From the NCBI GenBank assembly GCA_015499985.1, contig JAAAUF010000481.1, positions 7,285-25,809 of the forward strand: a DNA stretch of 18,525 bases. The letters run 5' to 3'. The notes beneath the pieces were generated by a model. The model saw only the letters and a list, made by a program, of their open reading frames with translations, did no database searches and was not told the DNA's origin. Made by a program: the position numbers and the translations under genes. Each line of letters starts with the position of its first letter. Within the stretch, counting starts at the first letter, position 1. This document shows positions 1-9,883 of this stretch, piece after piece. Origin of the DNA: Haplosporangium gracile. Its lineage: Eukaryota > Mortierellomycota > Mortierellomycetes > Mortierellales > Mortierellaceae.

Positions 1-29
1 GAAAATGCGTCTGGTCACGGTAGACGAAC

Positions 30-1475
30 TTATACAACCTCCTCCATTTCCTCATCATCCTCATCGAAATCTTCATCATCGTCGTAGACCTCCTCCTGTA
101 CAGCCGCTTCTGACTGTGTCGCAGTCTCTCCAGCGCCAACACCAACAGCTGCCGGGTTGAACGTCGTCTCCAGTTCCGCATTGACAACACCCGACGCTGG
201 CCGAGAAGAAGATGACGAGCCGCCTGACGAGCGTCCAGCACCGCCTGCAAACTCGGGCTTGAGCTGGTACTTTGCAGTGTAGGGACCCTTCTTGATAAAG
301 TTGCAGATTTCTGCCAGAACGTCTTTCAAATACGTCTGGGGCTGCTTCACGTACTCGACCAGACCCTTGAACGACCAGTAAGGATATTGCTCGAAAGCAG
401 TGAACAATAGATCCATGAGTTCATTCTTGGGCATACGAGTCGTCTTTTGATCCATCTGCACCTTGACCTTCTTTTGCTATTATCCCGCAATGCCATAATT
501 TTAAAGCGCTGTGTGAGAAATTATGTCAAACAATGCAGGCCCAAACTAAAATTTGCCCGACATTAAATAGACAGCGTAGCTCACTTACAATGAATCCGTT
601 GCGGACACCCATTCCGGGCAAGAACATGCCTCCACGACCCCCAGCAGTATCAACTCTGTTGTTATCTCCTATGATCTGGACGTGTCTTCCGCCCTTCTTG
701 TTGGCTTCCAAGGTGCGCTCACGCATAATCTCGCGATACTCGGGGCTTCCTGGGTTAGGAGTAACGGCGCATTCGTGCTTGATCGTGGCCAAGATCGACG
801 TGGCCTTTCCAGTCGGATATCCAGGCGCGTGAGGTGGTTTTGGGTGAGGTCCTGTGGGCTCTGTGAAGACAAAGGTGTTGTTGACTGTGTTTGGGTTCAT
901 GTTGAGGCGATAGGTCTTGGGCAGACTCTGGGTGTGATCGTCGTCTGGGAGGATGAGTTGAAAAGGTGCAGCATTCGGGTCATTTGGGTTCGTCCTACGC
1001 ATTCAAGAAAGGAAACGTAGTTAGGAATATGATTTCATTTACATCGTAGAAATATCGTTGACCAAAGATCGTAGCTGTTCCTTGACAAAAACTACCAACT
1101 TACTGGTTGAATATCCTAACCTTTCCCATGTTCACACCCTCTTCGTTGATGTTTGACCATCTGTCCGCTAAGAATTTTGGGATCTATTAGCAATTCCAGT
1201 TTGTAACATTTAAAGCGTGTTAGCCTCTTTCCCATGGAAGTGGATGATAACAAAAGTCTATAAGGGGCTCTTGATAGAAACAAGCAAGCAATCAGTACCT
1301 TGACGAGCCAAGCCTGGGTCTCAGCCTTTGTGAGGTCAAGGTCTCCGACAACGTTGCCGTCCTCGTCGACCATTTCGTCCTCGGACTCGACAATCTCCTT
1401 TGTCTCCTCGCCATCGTCGAACAGCTCCTCAAAGTCTGCAGGGCGCTTGCGCGAGTTTCTTTCTGTGTCACTCAT
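30..1475 (-). CDS. TFG2: TFIIF small subunit (beta/RAP30), general transcription factor
   Basis: Exons read on the minus strand are 1475-1299, 1183-1104, 994-589 and 476-30. They join in frame to 369 residues, ending in TAA. The product is the smaller subunit of TFIIF, which binds RNA polymerase II, stabilises TFIIB in the pre-initiation complex and acts in the nucleus. The N-terminal dimerisation part begins near residue 45 (KAETQAWLVK, then IPKFLADRW across the first intron). The C-terminal winged helix covers about residues 232-300 (NELMDLLFTAFEQYPYW, then LVEYVKQPQTYLKDVL and YQLKPEF) and closely follows the RAP30 DNA-binding fold. A Gly/Ser linker and an acidic tail rich in Asp and Glu (about 344-369) follow. 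Introns are 115, 109 and 112 nt. The donor after the second exon (GTAAGT) and the TAG acceptor at 477-478 were chosen because they restore the conserved frame. Identity is confident; exact exon edges are predictions. Confidence 0.93.
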
Positions 1476-2498
1476 AGCGTCCTAGTGTATGTGCTGTGCT
1501 TCTTGGGGTGAATATGACGGGTATGTGTGCGTGGGTCGTCGTCGACTGATGTTGCTGTCTCTGGCGAAGAGCGTATTGTTATTTTGGTGTTTGTTCAGGT
1601 CGGTCCAGGAGTAGTAAGAAGAAGAATATGAAGGAGTTGGCTTTGACCAGATTCAAGCTTTGAGCGTTTAGGCGTCTTTAGTGATTGTGCTGAGCAATAA
1701 AAAGTCAAGAGATGCACCAAGTCCAGTTGCGAGGCACTTTCCTCTTTTTATCTGCGGCAGTAACACTTCAAAGAATTTGGTGGCTTGGCTAATTTGCGCC
1801 TTGAGAAGTCCCCTTGGCCATTTTTGATAATGCGGCACACGGCACGGACTGGCTGGATTCCCTCTTTCGAAATCTTTTTCCGTATGTGAGGATATTCAGA
1901 GAGAGCACATCCATCGATGGATATAACCATCATACAACCATCCAACACAAGCACCATATCAAATCATCGCAACATACACCTCCAACCTCATCGATCATTC
2001 TCATTTTATCAACCACCTGCCGTCATCAGGATCCATGTCACCACCACCACCCTCACTATTTCTGCAGGAGGAGCCATACTTCGACTTTACAGGATTACCA
2101 TACCTCCATGTGGACGCCATGTGTCTGAATGAGATCTTGACACTCTGTCAATCAGAAAAACGCCAATGATCTTGTTCTCAGTGAACGAGGATGGAGATCT
2201 GATCCATCAGCACCACAATCTCGGATGCTACGACAAATCCATCAACTTGGTCCCAATCTCAGAACAGAACTCAACATCAGGCTCTTTAGCAGGAACATAC
2301 GGGATACCTCGCAACCGGCTATCAATTTCTCAAGAAACGACCTAGTCCTCCAATATATTGTTCAATTGATCGCCTTTTTTCAGGACTCAGCGACCTTCAC
2401 CTCCCCAACTGGACCTCCCCTTGATCGATCTCTGTACAACGACGAAGAGCTGAAGAACTGATCAGTCAAATATGTGTTCTTCTTTCTGCCCATAGAAA
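1476..2498. promoter_or_regulatory. Intergenic region between divergent TFG2 and eL32 genes
   Basis: About 1 kb separates two divergent start codons, so it must hold both promoters and leaders. A perfect 14-bp palindrome (ATCCATCGATGGAT) lies at 1909-1922, directly before a TATA-like GGATATAACC. From about 1920 to 2034 the plus strand is CA-rich, resembling other leaders in this window, and is followed by an ATG at 2035 opening a 44-codon frame. Protein-like stretches then continue in other frames to about 2458, without a continuous reading frame. A good 3' splice site (TTCTTTCTGCCCATAG) ends three bases before the eL32 ATG, so a 5'-leader intron is likely for eL32; I could not fix its donor. 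The other short ORFs here are not convincing. Confidence 0.5.
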
Positions 2499-3312
2499 AT
2501 GGTCACTCCTCTCAAGAAGCACACCATCGTGAAGAAGCACACCGCTACCTTCAAGCGTCACCAGTCTGACCGCTACAAGACCGTCAAGGTACACAACTCT
2601 TTCAGGACATACCTACCGAGCCAGAGAGTTTTTTTTTGAATGAGGCGAACTGGAGCAAGACAGCAAAACAAGAACAGGAATCCAGCAATCGATCTGACAA
2701 CACGCAACGACAAAGCTTCAAAAAACAGTGGCTGGAGTAAATGGAAGCAATACGGTCACTTGCCGTGATCCGCTGATCAGGCAGACGATGCACAACAGCG
2801 CAATCATCAGCAGAAACAGAGGAACGGTCAGAACTCACCTGATCTCTGCTAACCACTTCACACGACAAAGCACCAAGGAACTACCCAATCAATGACCCAC
2901 AGGAATAGTCAGCCCAAGTATTGAAACCTGTCAGCAAGAAACTAACACCGGACTTTCACTCTTTTTTTCAAAACTCAATCGATATGCTTAAATCTCGGTA
3001 TAACAGGAGTCATGGAGAAAGCCTAAGGGTATTGATAACCGTGTCCGTCGCCGCTTCAAGGGCCAGATCGTCATGCCCAAGATCGGTTACGGTAACAACA
3101 AGTTGACCCGCCACTTGATGCCCTCGGGCTTCAAGAAGTTCGTCGTCGCCAACATTGCCGAGTTGAACCTCTTGTTGATGCACAACCGCACCTTCGCTGC
3201 CGAGATTGCCCACAACGTCTCCTCCCGCAACCGCATCGCCATCGTCGAGCGTGCCCAGCAGCTCAACATCCGCGTCACCAACGCTAACGCTCGCGTCCGC
3301 ACCGAGGCTTAA
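2499..3312 (+). CDS. RPL32: 60S ribosomal protein L32 (eL32)
   Basis: Exons 2499-2588 and 3007-3312 encode 131 residues, against 130-135 in yeast and animals. eL32 is a structural protein of the large ribosomal subunit. Family hallmarks are [10 protein letters not shown] at the end of the first exon, then [48 protein letters not shown] and [19 protein letters not shown] near the C-terminus. The single intron is 418 nt, much longer than its neighbours. It splits the gene after codon 30 with donor GTACAC and acceptor AACAG, and has an ACTAAC branch-like sequence at about 2941. Codon use is strongly biased to C- or G-ending codons such as CGC, AAG, AAC and GTC, as expected of a highly expressed gene. 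The start is the first ATG after a probable leader-intron acceptor, and aligns with the usual N-terminus of the family. Confidence 0.96.
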
Positions 3313-3430
3313 ATCATTCTTCGCGTACTATCATCATTCTTCTTTGAAATATACGCGTTTTTTGGTTGAAAAAATCGACTACAAAAACTCACCCAAACCC
3401 ACCCCTCCGACAAACTCATCTTGTTTAAAG

Positions 3431-3436
3431 AATAAA
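3431..3436 (+). terminator. Candidate poly(A) signal of eL32
   Basis: AATAAA lies 119 nt after the eL32 stop, followed by T-rich and GT-rich sequence (GAGTGTGTGTGTTGC). The DIS3L stop on the opposite strand is only about 140 bp further on, so the two 3' ends converge and their transcripts may overlap. No AATAAA is visible on the minus strand for the DIS3L gene in this gap. Confidence 0.5.
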
Positions 3437-3573
3437 TCATCTAAAACGATGAGTGTGTGTGTTGCTTCTTCCAATTCTCCCCCTTCCTTTTCTTTTTTAT
3501 GCCAATGTTTTTTTAAACGTCTAATTTGAAAGGCATGCAGAAGAGAAGATATGACATATATTATGACAAAAGT

Positions 3574-6500
3574 CTAGGAAGGAGGAGACTCGTTGGATTC
3601 TACGATACGGAACCGATCAAACGACTCAATCAGGTTGTAAAGACTCGACTCGGGACGCGACTGGTAGTAAATCTCCGGATCAACGACCTGCTGTTGCTGT
3701 TTCCTCGAATTCTTGCCGCCCTTCTGCCGCTTCTGCTGTTGACCCTCTTGGATACCCTGGATCAGATCGCGTTGCAACAACGGAGCCAACGAAGGATCCT
3801 GCTGAGCGATCCTCTTGATTTCGTCTTGTTGCAGCTGCTCGCCCGCCTTCTTGAATAGTCGACCGCTGTGACCCTTCATAGGTGCTACCGTGGTGGCTCT
3901 TGATCCTGTTTTGCCAGTACCAGAAACAGCGGCAGGAGTGCCTTGGTAGTCCAGTCCGATCAGCGTCATGTAGATTGTATGCCGATGAGCGAGCGATTTC
4001 TTGAGTCTCAACGCAACCTTGACCTTGTCAAACAACTTGAACTGGACAAGACTCGACACATTAGGCGAGGACGCATGAGCTCCCAAAGCCTGCGGCGAGA
4101 CCTTAACAGAGATCTGGGTCATTAAATCCGTGTCCATCTCACACCCCGAAATCGTCACCAAATGGTCGCTTTCTCCTGCTGATGACTGTTTGAGTGCCGA
4201 AAGAGGGATCGAAATCTCACCTGACTTTTCCTTCAGGTACACAGGGCCCTTGATCCCGAACCGTGGCACAAACACAAAGAAGCCATTCTCTCGAATCTCA
4301 GACACGATTCCCGTCTCAGTGAACGGCAGATCTTCCGCCTCGGGATCATCGCCACCATTCTCGACCGCCGCCGGGTTCCGCGTCTTTTGAAGAACATAAA
4401 GGGTCTGGAAGAGTTCGGTTGAGTCCTTCTGAGCCAACTTAGATTCTCGATTCTTGTAGTTGAGATGGCCGGCTACTTGTTCCATCTTTAGGCCGTTCTT
4501 CAAAAAATCGGATGAGTTGTCGGTCGTATGAGGGGTCGACCCAAGAAGACAGGACATTAACTGCCGATGCACCACCAGATCTGCATATCGACGAATCGGA
4601 GACTATGTGATTGCCATGCGGAAACAGTAATAAGCGTTAGACAGGTCAAAAAGTCAGACATCGACTATTTCACGGCGCTGTAATGGCATAAAAAAACTTA
4701 CAGTAAAATGGGTATAAAAATCAAGGGCAAGACCGTAATGGGCGTATTTGCTGACTTCCATGGATCCTGAAGAAATATAGCTAGCCTCAGACATCGCCAT
4801 AGTCGCCATGGTCTTTAACAACTTGACAAACTCGATATCGTTCTCATTCTTAGCCGCGCACTCCCTCAACGAGTTGGCCAGAGCCAAGTTCGAGGTCGTA
4901 TCAATCAAAAAGCCCTATTACATATAAATGTAAAAAAAATGCACCCAGCCATTAGATATGTTTCTCATTTGAGTACTCCACGACTTCAACAGAGAAGAGA
5001 GTTCATACCCTGCTCTCAGCGGCACGGAGCAGCATCTTGAAATGACTCTCGATAGGAGGAGGATGGTGACGGAGCATGGCCGACTCTCTGAATCCTTGGT
5101 AGATCCGTTGTGCGACATAGCCGTTAGCCATGACCATAGCCTCCTCAATTATTTGATGCACCTCCAGCGGCTGCTTTGGCAGAATGTCCGAGATCCCGCC
5201 TCCTTCCTCCTTGAACTTGAACTTGACCTCGGAGCTCTCCAGTTCCAAACCTCCCTTTGCCATGCGGCGAGCCTATTTATACATTGTGTAAAAACAATTT
5301 GTTAGACCCGTGCGCCACCAAAAACGTATAACTTCATCCAAACAAAATTTAAGAATCAGAAATGGAGAACGTACTCTGACTTTGCGCATCGTCTTTGCGA
5401 GCAATACAACAGATGGTTTGAGTTGCTTGCAGATCTTAGCATCCAATCCTGGAACGACATCCTTGCCGTTCAACAGCCCCTGTGCTTGCTCATACTCCAT
5501 CTCGCAAGCAGACCGAATCACTGAACGTCCGTACCACGTTGTCAACACATTTGTCTCCGAGTCCAATGTCCACATCACCGACACTATTGGAGAATCAACG
5601 AAAAAAACATCATGTTAGTGACCTGTGAATCTTGAAGCATCTCTACCTTGACATCTAAAGCCATAATCATGACGCTTACTGGCATATCGATCGACATGGT
5701 GACGAAGAGAGCAGAGTTGCTCACTAAGCACTTTGGGCAACATGTCAAAACGACGGTCAGACAGGTACACAGTCGTTCCACGAGCTCTTGCCTCCAAATC
5801 CGTCAACGAGTTCTCCTTAACAAAGTAACTAACATCTGCAATATGCACTCCAAACTCGATCTGCCCATTCCCGATCTCCTTTATAGAAATAGCATCATCG
5901 ATATCTTGACAGTTGGGAGGATCGATACTGAAAACAGTATGATTCCTCAGATCCCGACGCCTGCTCAGCTCTGCTGGATCTGCTACCCAGGGTCGCTCTG
6001 GGGTATTGATAGGCATCTCCTTCAAGGAGCCCTCACTGAATCCTTGGGTCGTCTGAGAAACAGAGATGCCATGCTCGATCAAAATGGCAGAGATCTCCGT
6101 GTCCAAATCGTGTGCGGGTCCAATGCTGCGGACATAATGTCCGTTAGGGTATTGTGAGTTGACAGGCCAACTGTCGATACGAACAACAATTCGCTGGTTT
6201 GCGAGGACTTTGGCATCGTGGTGTCGAATCCTGATCTTGGGGATGATGGGGTTCAAGGGCAATACTAGATGGAACGATCCTGCTTCCTTTTCTGAGCCTT
6301 CTTGCAAAGTAGCGACATAGGGTTGCCAGTTCCTGGACATGATACCAACCACTCGACCTGTAGGCTTCACTTCACGAATGCGAACCCCGCTCGAGCTCTC
6401 TTCTTCATCCCCTGCTGCTGCATGAACTTCCTCAGGGTTGTATGAGATGTGTGTCGAGGGCGCCACCCAGGAGGACTTGTTCAAAAGCTCAACAACAACG

Positions 6501-7910
6501 ACATCGCCGTGAACCGCTCGATTCCTATGTTCTGATCCAACAATGACAATCTCGCCGATGTTTGCATCTCCGCGGATGAATGCCTGATCCCGATGGTTGG
6601 CACGGACTCGCATCACTCCCTGAAAGAACCGTTCCGACTTTACACCTGCCTCCAGCTCTGAGAGTGGTTTGTACTAGTTTACAGTGAGTAGTAAGTGCTA
6701 ATGTCAGAACATTTATCTCCGCGATGTATAGGGCCCAGAGTAACAGCGTGTAGTTGTGGACTTACTTCCTGGTATCCTGTTCCTGCAGATGCCTTCTTTG
6801 AAGTGGTCAAGCCTTGACTCTTGTTCTCGAGATCCTCCTCCAGAATAGCCTCCTTTAACGATGTCAAGAGCTCATGCAGTACCGCGGTCTTTGACCAGAA
6901 CTGTGTCAAGTACTCCTTCAAACTCATAACTTTGATTCCTGTAGTATCATCAATCCTCAAAACATCCTCCTGTTTGAACTATTGGCAGCAAAGACAATAT
7001 TAGAAATATTTAGCAGTTTACCTACTACGCCACACCAACAAAATAAAGTGAATACACAACAGACGTGAGTGTTTACCTCTTCCGAAAGTAGAATGATATT
7101 CGCGCTGCCATGCAAGTGACAGAGATACCAGACTGCAGTCTGCACGAGCGCTCGCCAATCCCGGTGCTCGATCGATTCCTCGGGTTCTCGCAAGACGTTT
7201 GTCTCCTTGCAATGCTCGTTACTGAAAACAATACTCCGGCGTCGAGGATCCTTGGCGACTTGACGCAGACTCTTGTATGTCCTTGACTTGTCCTCGCTCT
7301 GTAACTATTTGTCATAACATAAGTTGGGGGTCTTGATTAGCTGAGACACGCCTTTGTTAAATGCAGGTCGCTCTGTCTTTCAATGAAAATAAGAATAAAT
7401 TATACCCGTTGGAGAATTGTTTCCGTAAAAATGATGTTTGTCAGCTCTTCCTGCTCCAGCAATTCAACATATCGCAGCGCGACCTATTAAAGAGTGAAGT
7501 GATAATGCTATTAGTATGAGGACGTGTGTGTCAACAATACAATTGATCCGCGTCAAAAGAAAAAAGGAGCATGCGTGGACATACAGAGTAGTCCGGGATC
7601 AGGTAGTAGTCCTGTTCTGCGCTCAGGAGACTGGACTCGACCTTGACTACTTCGTGACAAGGTGGCTCTTTGGGGCACTGCGTTGATAAACACGGGATAT
7701 CATTGCGGAGGTAAACTGTTGGCATAAAGGGGGCCAAGTTAAGGGATAGTAGTAGGGGAGGAGTGTTTATAAGAAAGGAGTGTTTTTATTTTGTCTTGCT
7801 TTGCATTTTTATCCGTGGATGAAAAGTGAGTAAAGCGTACCTTCGCGTACCCTCTTGACGACGGTGTTCTTATTTGTCTTTCGGAAATGGACGTTTTCTT
7901 TTCTGAGCAT
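3574..7910 (-). CDS. DIS3L: DIS3-like exonuclease 1 (RNB-family exosome nuclease)
   Basis: Ten exons on the minus strand (7910-7841, 7715-7585, 7483-7406, 7304-7077, 6978-6766, 6673-5680, 5583-5375, 5272-5009, 4914-4702, 4602-3574) join in frame to 1142 residues. Introns are 92-125 nt. It is a processive 3'-to-5' exoribonuclease of the exosome. The N-terminus has the Cys-rich CR3 motif (C32, C37, C43), then a PIN-like domain to about 235, cold-shock/OB segments, an RNB domain (about 475-830) with the catalytic Asp cluster SIDPPNCQDIDDA (D491, D497, D499, D500) and YTHFTSPIRRYAD, then an S1-like domain and a Lys/Gln-rich tail. CR3 spacing C-x4-C-x5-C, DRYAMSVMW, LIPKQPLEVH, GFLIDT, DSTELFQ, FGIKGPVYLK and SLYNLIE all match animal DIS3L better than Dis3/Rrp44. 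The PIN endonuclease acids are mostly lost, as in DIS3L, while RNB residues are intact. A divergent Dis3 is the alternative, thought less likely. Confidence 0.88.
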
Positions 7911-8173
7911 TGTGCTGTTGACAAGTTGCTTGAGTGATGAGTTGCTCGTCTGGACATTCGAGTCTCATCCCTATCACCTTCTTATACAAAATGGCGAACA
8001 GTCACAGTCACGTTATTGGTAATAGAACTCCTTATTTTTTGACACTTCGACATCCTTGTTTTCCCACCACTTCACCTTCACTTCCTTCCTTACACCGTCC
8101 CTTGCCTTCTTTCACTGTTGTTCAAATCTATACACACACCAACTCAAGGCAAATCCCTATCAACATCTCTATA
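7911..8173. promoter_or_regulatory. Short divergent promoter, DIS3L / copper transporter
   Basis: Only 263 bp separate the start codons of the two divergent genes, so promoters and leaders are shared or overlapping. The right half is CT- and CA-rich, as expected of the copper-transporter leader. The tandem CAGTCACAGTCACG lies at 7999-8012 and contains CAGTCACA, the sequence of the fission-yeast HomolD element; its role here is unknown. An ATG at 7991 in a good context is in frame with the copper transporter (see findings). I saw no exact match to known copper-response motifs. Confidence 0.45.
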
Positions 8174-8873
8174 ATGGACCACAGCGGCGGACACGGAGGA
8201 CACGGTGGTGGCGGAGGAGGAGGAGGCGGTGGTGACCATGATGGTGGACACGGAGGCCACGGAGGAGACGACGCTATGTGCAGTATGAACATGCTCTTCA
8301 ACTGGTCGACCGAGAACCTCTGCGTCGTCTTTGAGTCCTGGAAGATCAATACACCCTTTGCGCTCGTCGTCTCCTGTATCGTCATCATCGGACTCTCGGC
8401 CTCGTACGAGATGCTCCGCGCATACTCCCGCAAGTACGAGGAGCGTCTCTTGGAAGGTGCCAGGAAGAGACAGACCAGCGACGCATCCTCGCATGCTGTC
8501 GGTGGAGGCGCAGAGGACCTGACCCCGCTCCTGTCAGGCAGACCTTACACCCTGAGGTGAGCATAAGGACTAAGGAGGCTAGGGTAGCCAGCAGTGTCTG
8601 CGAGCTTATGTTGTTGTCCTGAACGACAATTTTGATGATATTAACCAAACCACTTATTGACATTGTGTGATATATAGACTGTCGAACCAGCAGCAGCTCG
8701 CGCGCGCGTTGTTTTACATGGCACAGGTCTTTGTCGGGTTTTTCCTGATGCTCATCTTCATGACCTACAACGGATACCTGATGGCCGCCACGGTCATTGG
8801 TGCCGGCGTCGGCTTCTTTTACTTTGGCGGAGACTCGTTGTCCTCGTCCACCAAAGCTCTGAGCTGCCACTAG
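8174..8873 (+). CDS. Ctr-family copper transporter, vacuolar Ctr2/Ctr6-like
   Basis: Exons 8174-8556 and 8678-8873 give 192 residues; the 121-nt intron (donor GTGAGC, acceptor ATATAG) splits an Arg codon. Ctr proteins are trimeric channels that move Cu(I) across the plasma membrane or out of the vacuole. The N-terminus (1-34) is Gly/His-rich with six His and a ten-Gly run, followed by CSMNMLFNW, the Met-containing entry segment. Membrane segments lie at about 57-80, 138-157 and 160-178. The second carries the selectivity motif M152-x3-M156 followed by TYNGYL, and the third has G169-x3-G173. The C-terminus ends in SCH, like the Cys/His metal-binding tails of the family. CSMNMLFNW with NLCVVFESWKI, and the SGRP segment before the second helix, most resemble the fission-yeast vacuolar transporter Ctr6. 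The start was chosen for its CA-rich leader and because GC-rich third positions begin there. Confidence 0.93.
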
Positions 8874-9883
8874 GACTCTCTTTGTCCTCCACGACGAAAA
8901 TCAGATCGTAGAATCGCATTTGTTATCTTACTCCTACCGACTTACTCTCATCATCGTCGGTTCTGGAATGAACCTGAGCCAGCCTGGCAATGCTTTTTTT
9001 GCCTGCGTGTTATATCTAGCTACATTGCAATAATAAAAACATTGCGTATTCCATGGAGACTTCTTCTTTGATGCCATCGTTTTTTATCCAATCCTCAATG
9101 ATTGATGACGATGATTGTCATGGTGTAAAAGAAGCAGCCTACAGATTTTAGCAAAGGATGCTTATCGAAAGGGGGAATGAGCGGTGTTTGTCGAGTGGAT
9201 CTTTCTGTCGGCTTTTGGTGGCAAACCCCAGGAAAAAAATTCGGGCGATCCCATTTTTGCCGACATCCACTGCGCGCTTTCTGCTATCTCTCTCTCACTC
9301 AAAACTTACCAAAGATTGACCCGTCTTGGGCATTTCATTTGTCTTGGCTTTTCCTAGAGACCCTATTCTTGCTCGGTCGCCACCGCCACCTTCTTCACCG
9401 CCATCGACACGTTTAAAGTGATGAATAGGGAGCGAGAAAAAGTCCTTGGCATCGTTTGGAAATCATTGGTTCGGAGAGATAATTGACCGGGGCGATGCGA
9501 TTTGAAAGCACAAATCGACCATCTTTGGGTCAAATACTCGAGTCTGAACAACGATGTCAACCATGTTAGCAAGCGTCACCGTGCACACACGCAAACTCTT
9601 GGCGACTCAAGCGAGCAAGTATGCAGAGTACTCTTTTCCGCACCCCTTTTTCCCTTTGTTCTTTTTTTGTCCTGGCTGCTAGTGAAGTACGTTGTCGTGA
9701 GCAAACGAGTTAGCACACAACCTGGCCGGCCAACCTACCGATCGCTCACAACTAAGGATTTGTCCGAGAATTTTACATAAAACCTTGCTCCTCATTTCAA
9801 CTTTCTTTTTTTCTTTTAACATTCGCACTTTGGTACTCTCATCCTCAACATCCTCATTCCTCCTTCCTCCTCCTTCATTCACA
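8874..9883. other. Intergenic region, copper transporter to P450
   Basis: About 1 kb with no convincing gene. It begins with the 3' end of the copper-transporter gene (AATAAA at 9032-9037). It ends with a CT-rich then CA-rich leader just before the P450 ATG (about 9785-9883). The two ORFs here, 79 and 92 codons on the plus strand, lack a recognisable domain or matching start context and look like chance. Confidence 0.6.
9032..9037 (+). terminator. Candidate poly(A) signal of the copper transporter
   Basis: AATAAA, overlapping a second AATAA, lies 159 nt after the stop codon at 8871-8873 in an AT-rich stretch. It is the first canonical signal downstream of this gene. Confidence 0.5.

Noticed and set aside
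2225..2461. 78-codon ORF upstream of eL32
   Set aside because: No domain, start context or codon bias supports it. It lies where the leader and promoter of eL32 are expected and competes with other partly open frames.
2589..3006. Possible snoRNA in the 418-nt eL32 intron
   Set aside because: Ribosomal-protein introns often host snoRNAs. The best C-box-like (GTGATCC, about 2765) and D-box-like (CTGA, about 2839) pair lacks a good C box and has no terminal stem. No clear H/ACA fold was seen.
3943..6157. Several plus-strand ORFs of 60-169 codons inside the DIS3L gene
   Set aside because: They run antisense to conserved DIS3L exons and have no independent support.
7930..7955. Copper-response element near GAGTTGCTCG
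   Set aside because: Only a partial match to yeast Mac1-type TTTGCTC, present once, so not evidence of copper regulation.
9177..9780. Two plus-strand ORFs (79 and 92 codons) between the copper transporter and P450
   Set aside because: No recognisable motif, no typical CA-rich leader before the start, and no splice pattern linking them to each other or to the P450.
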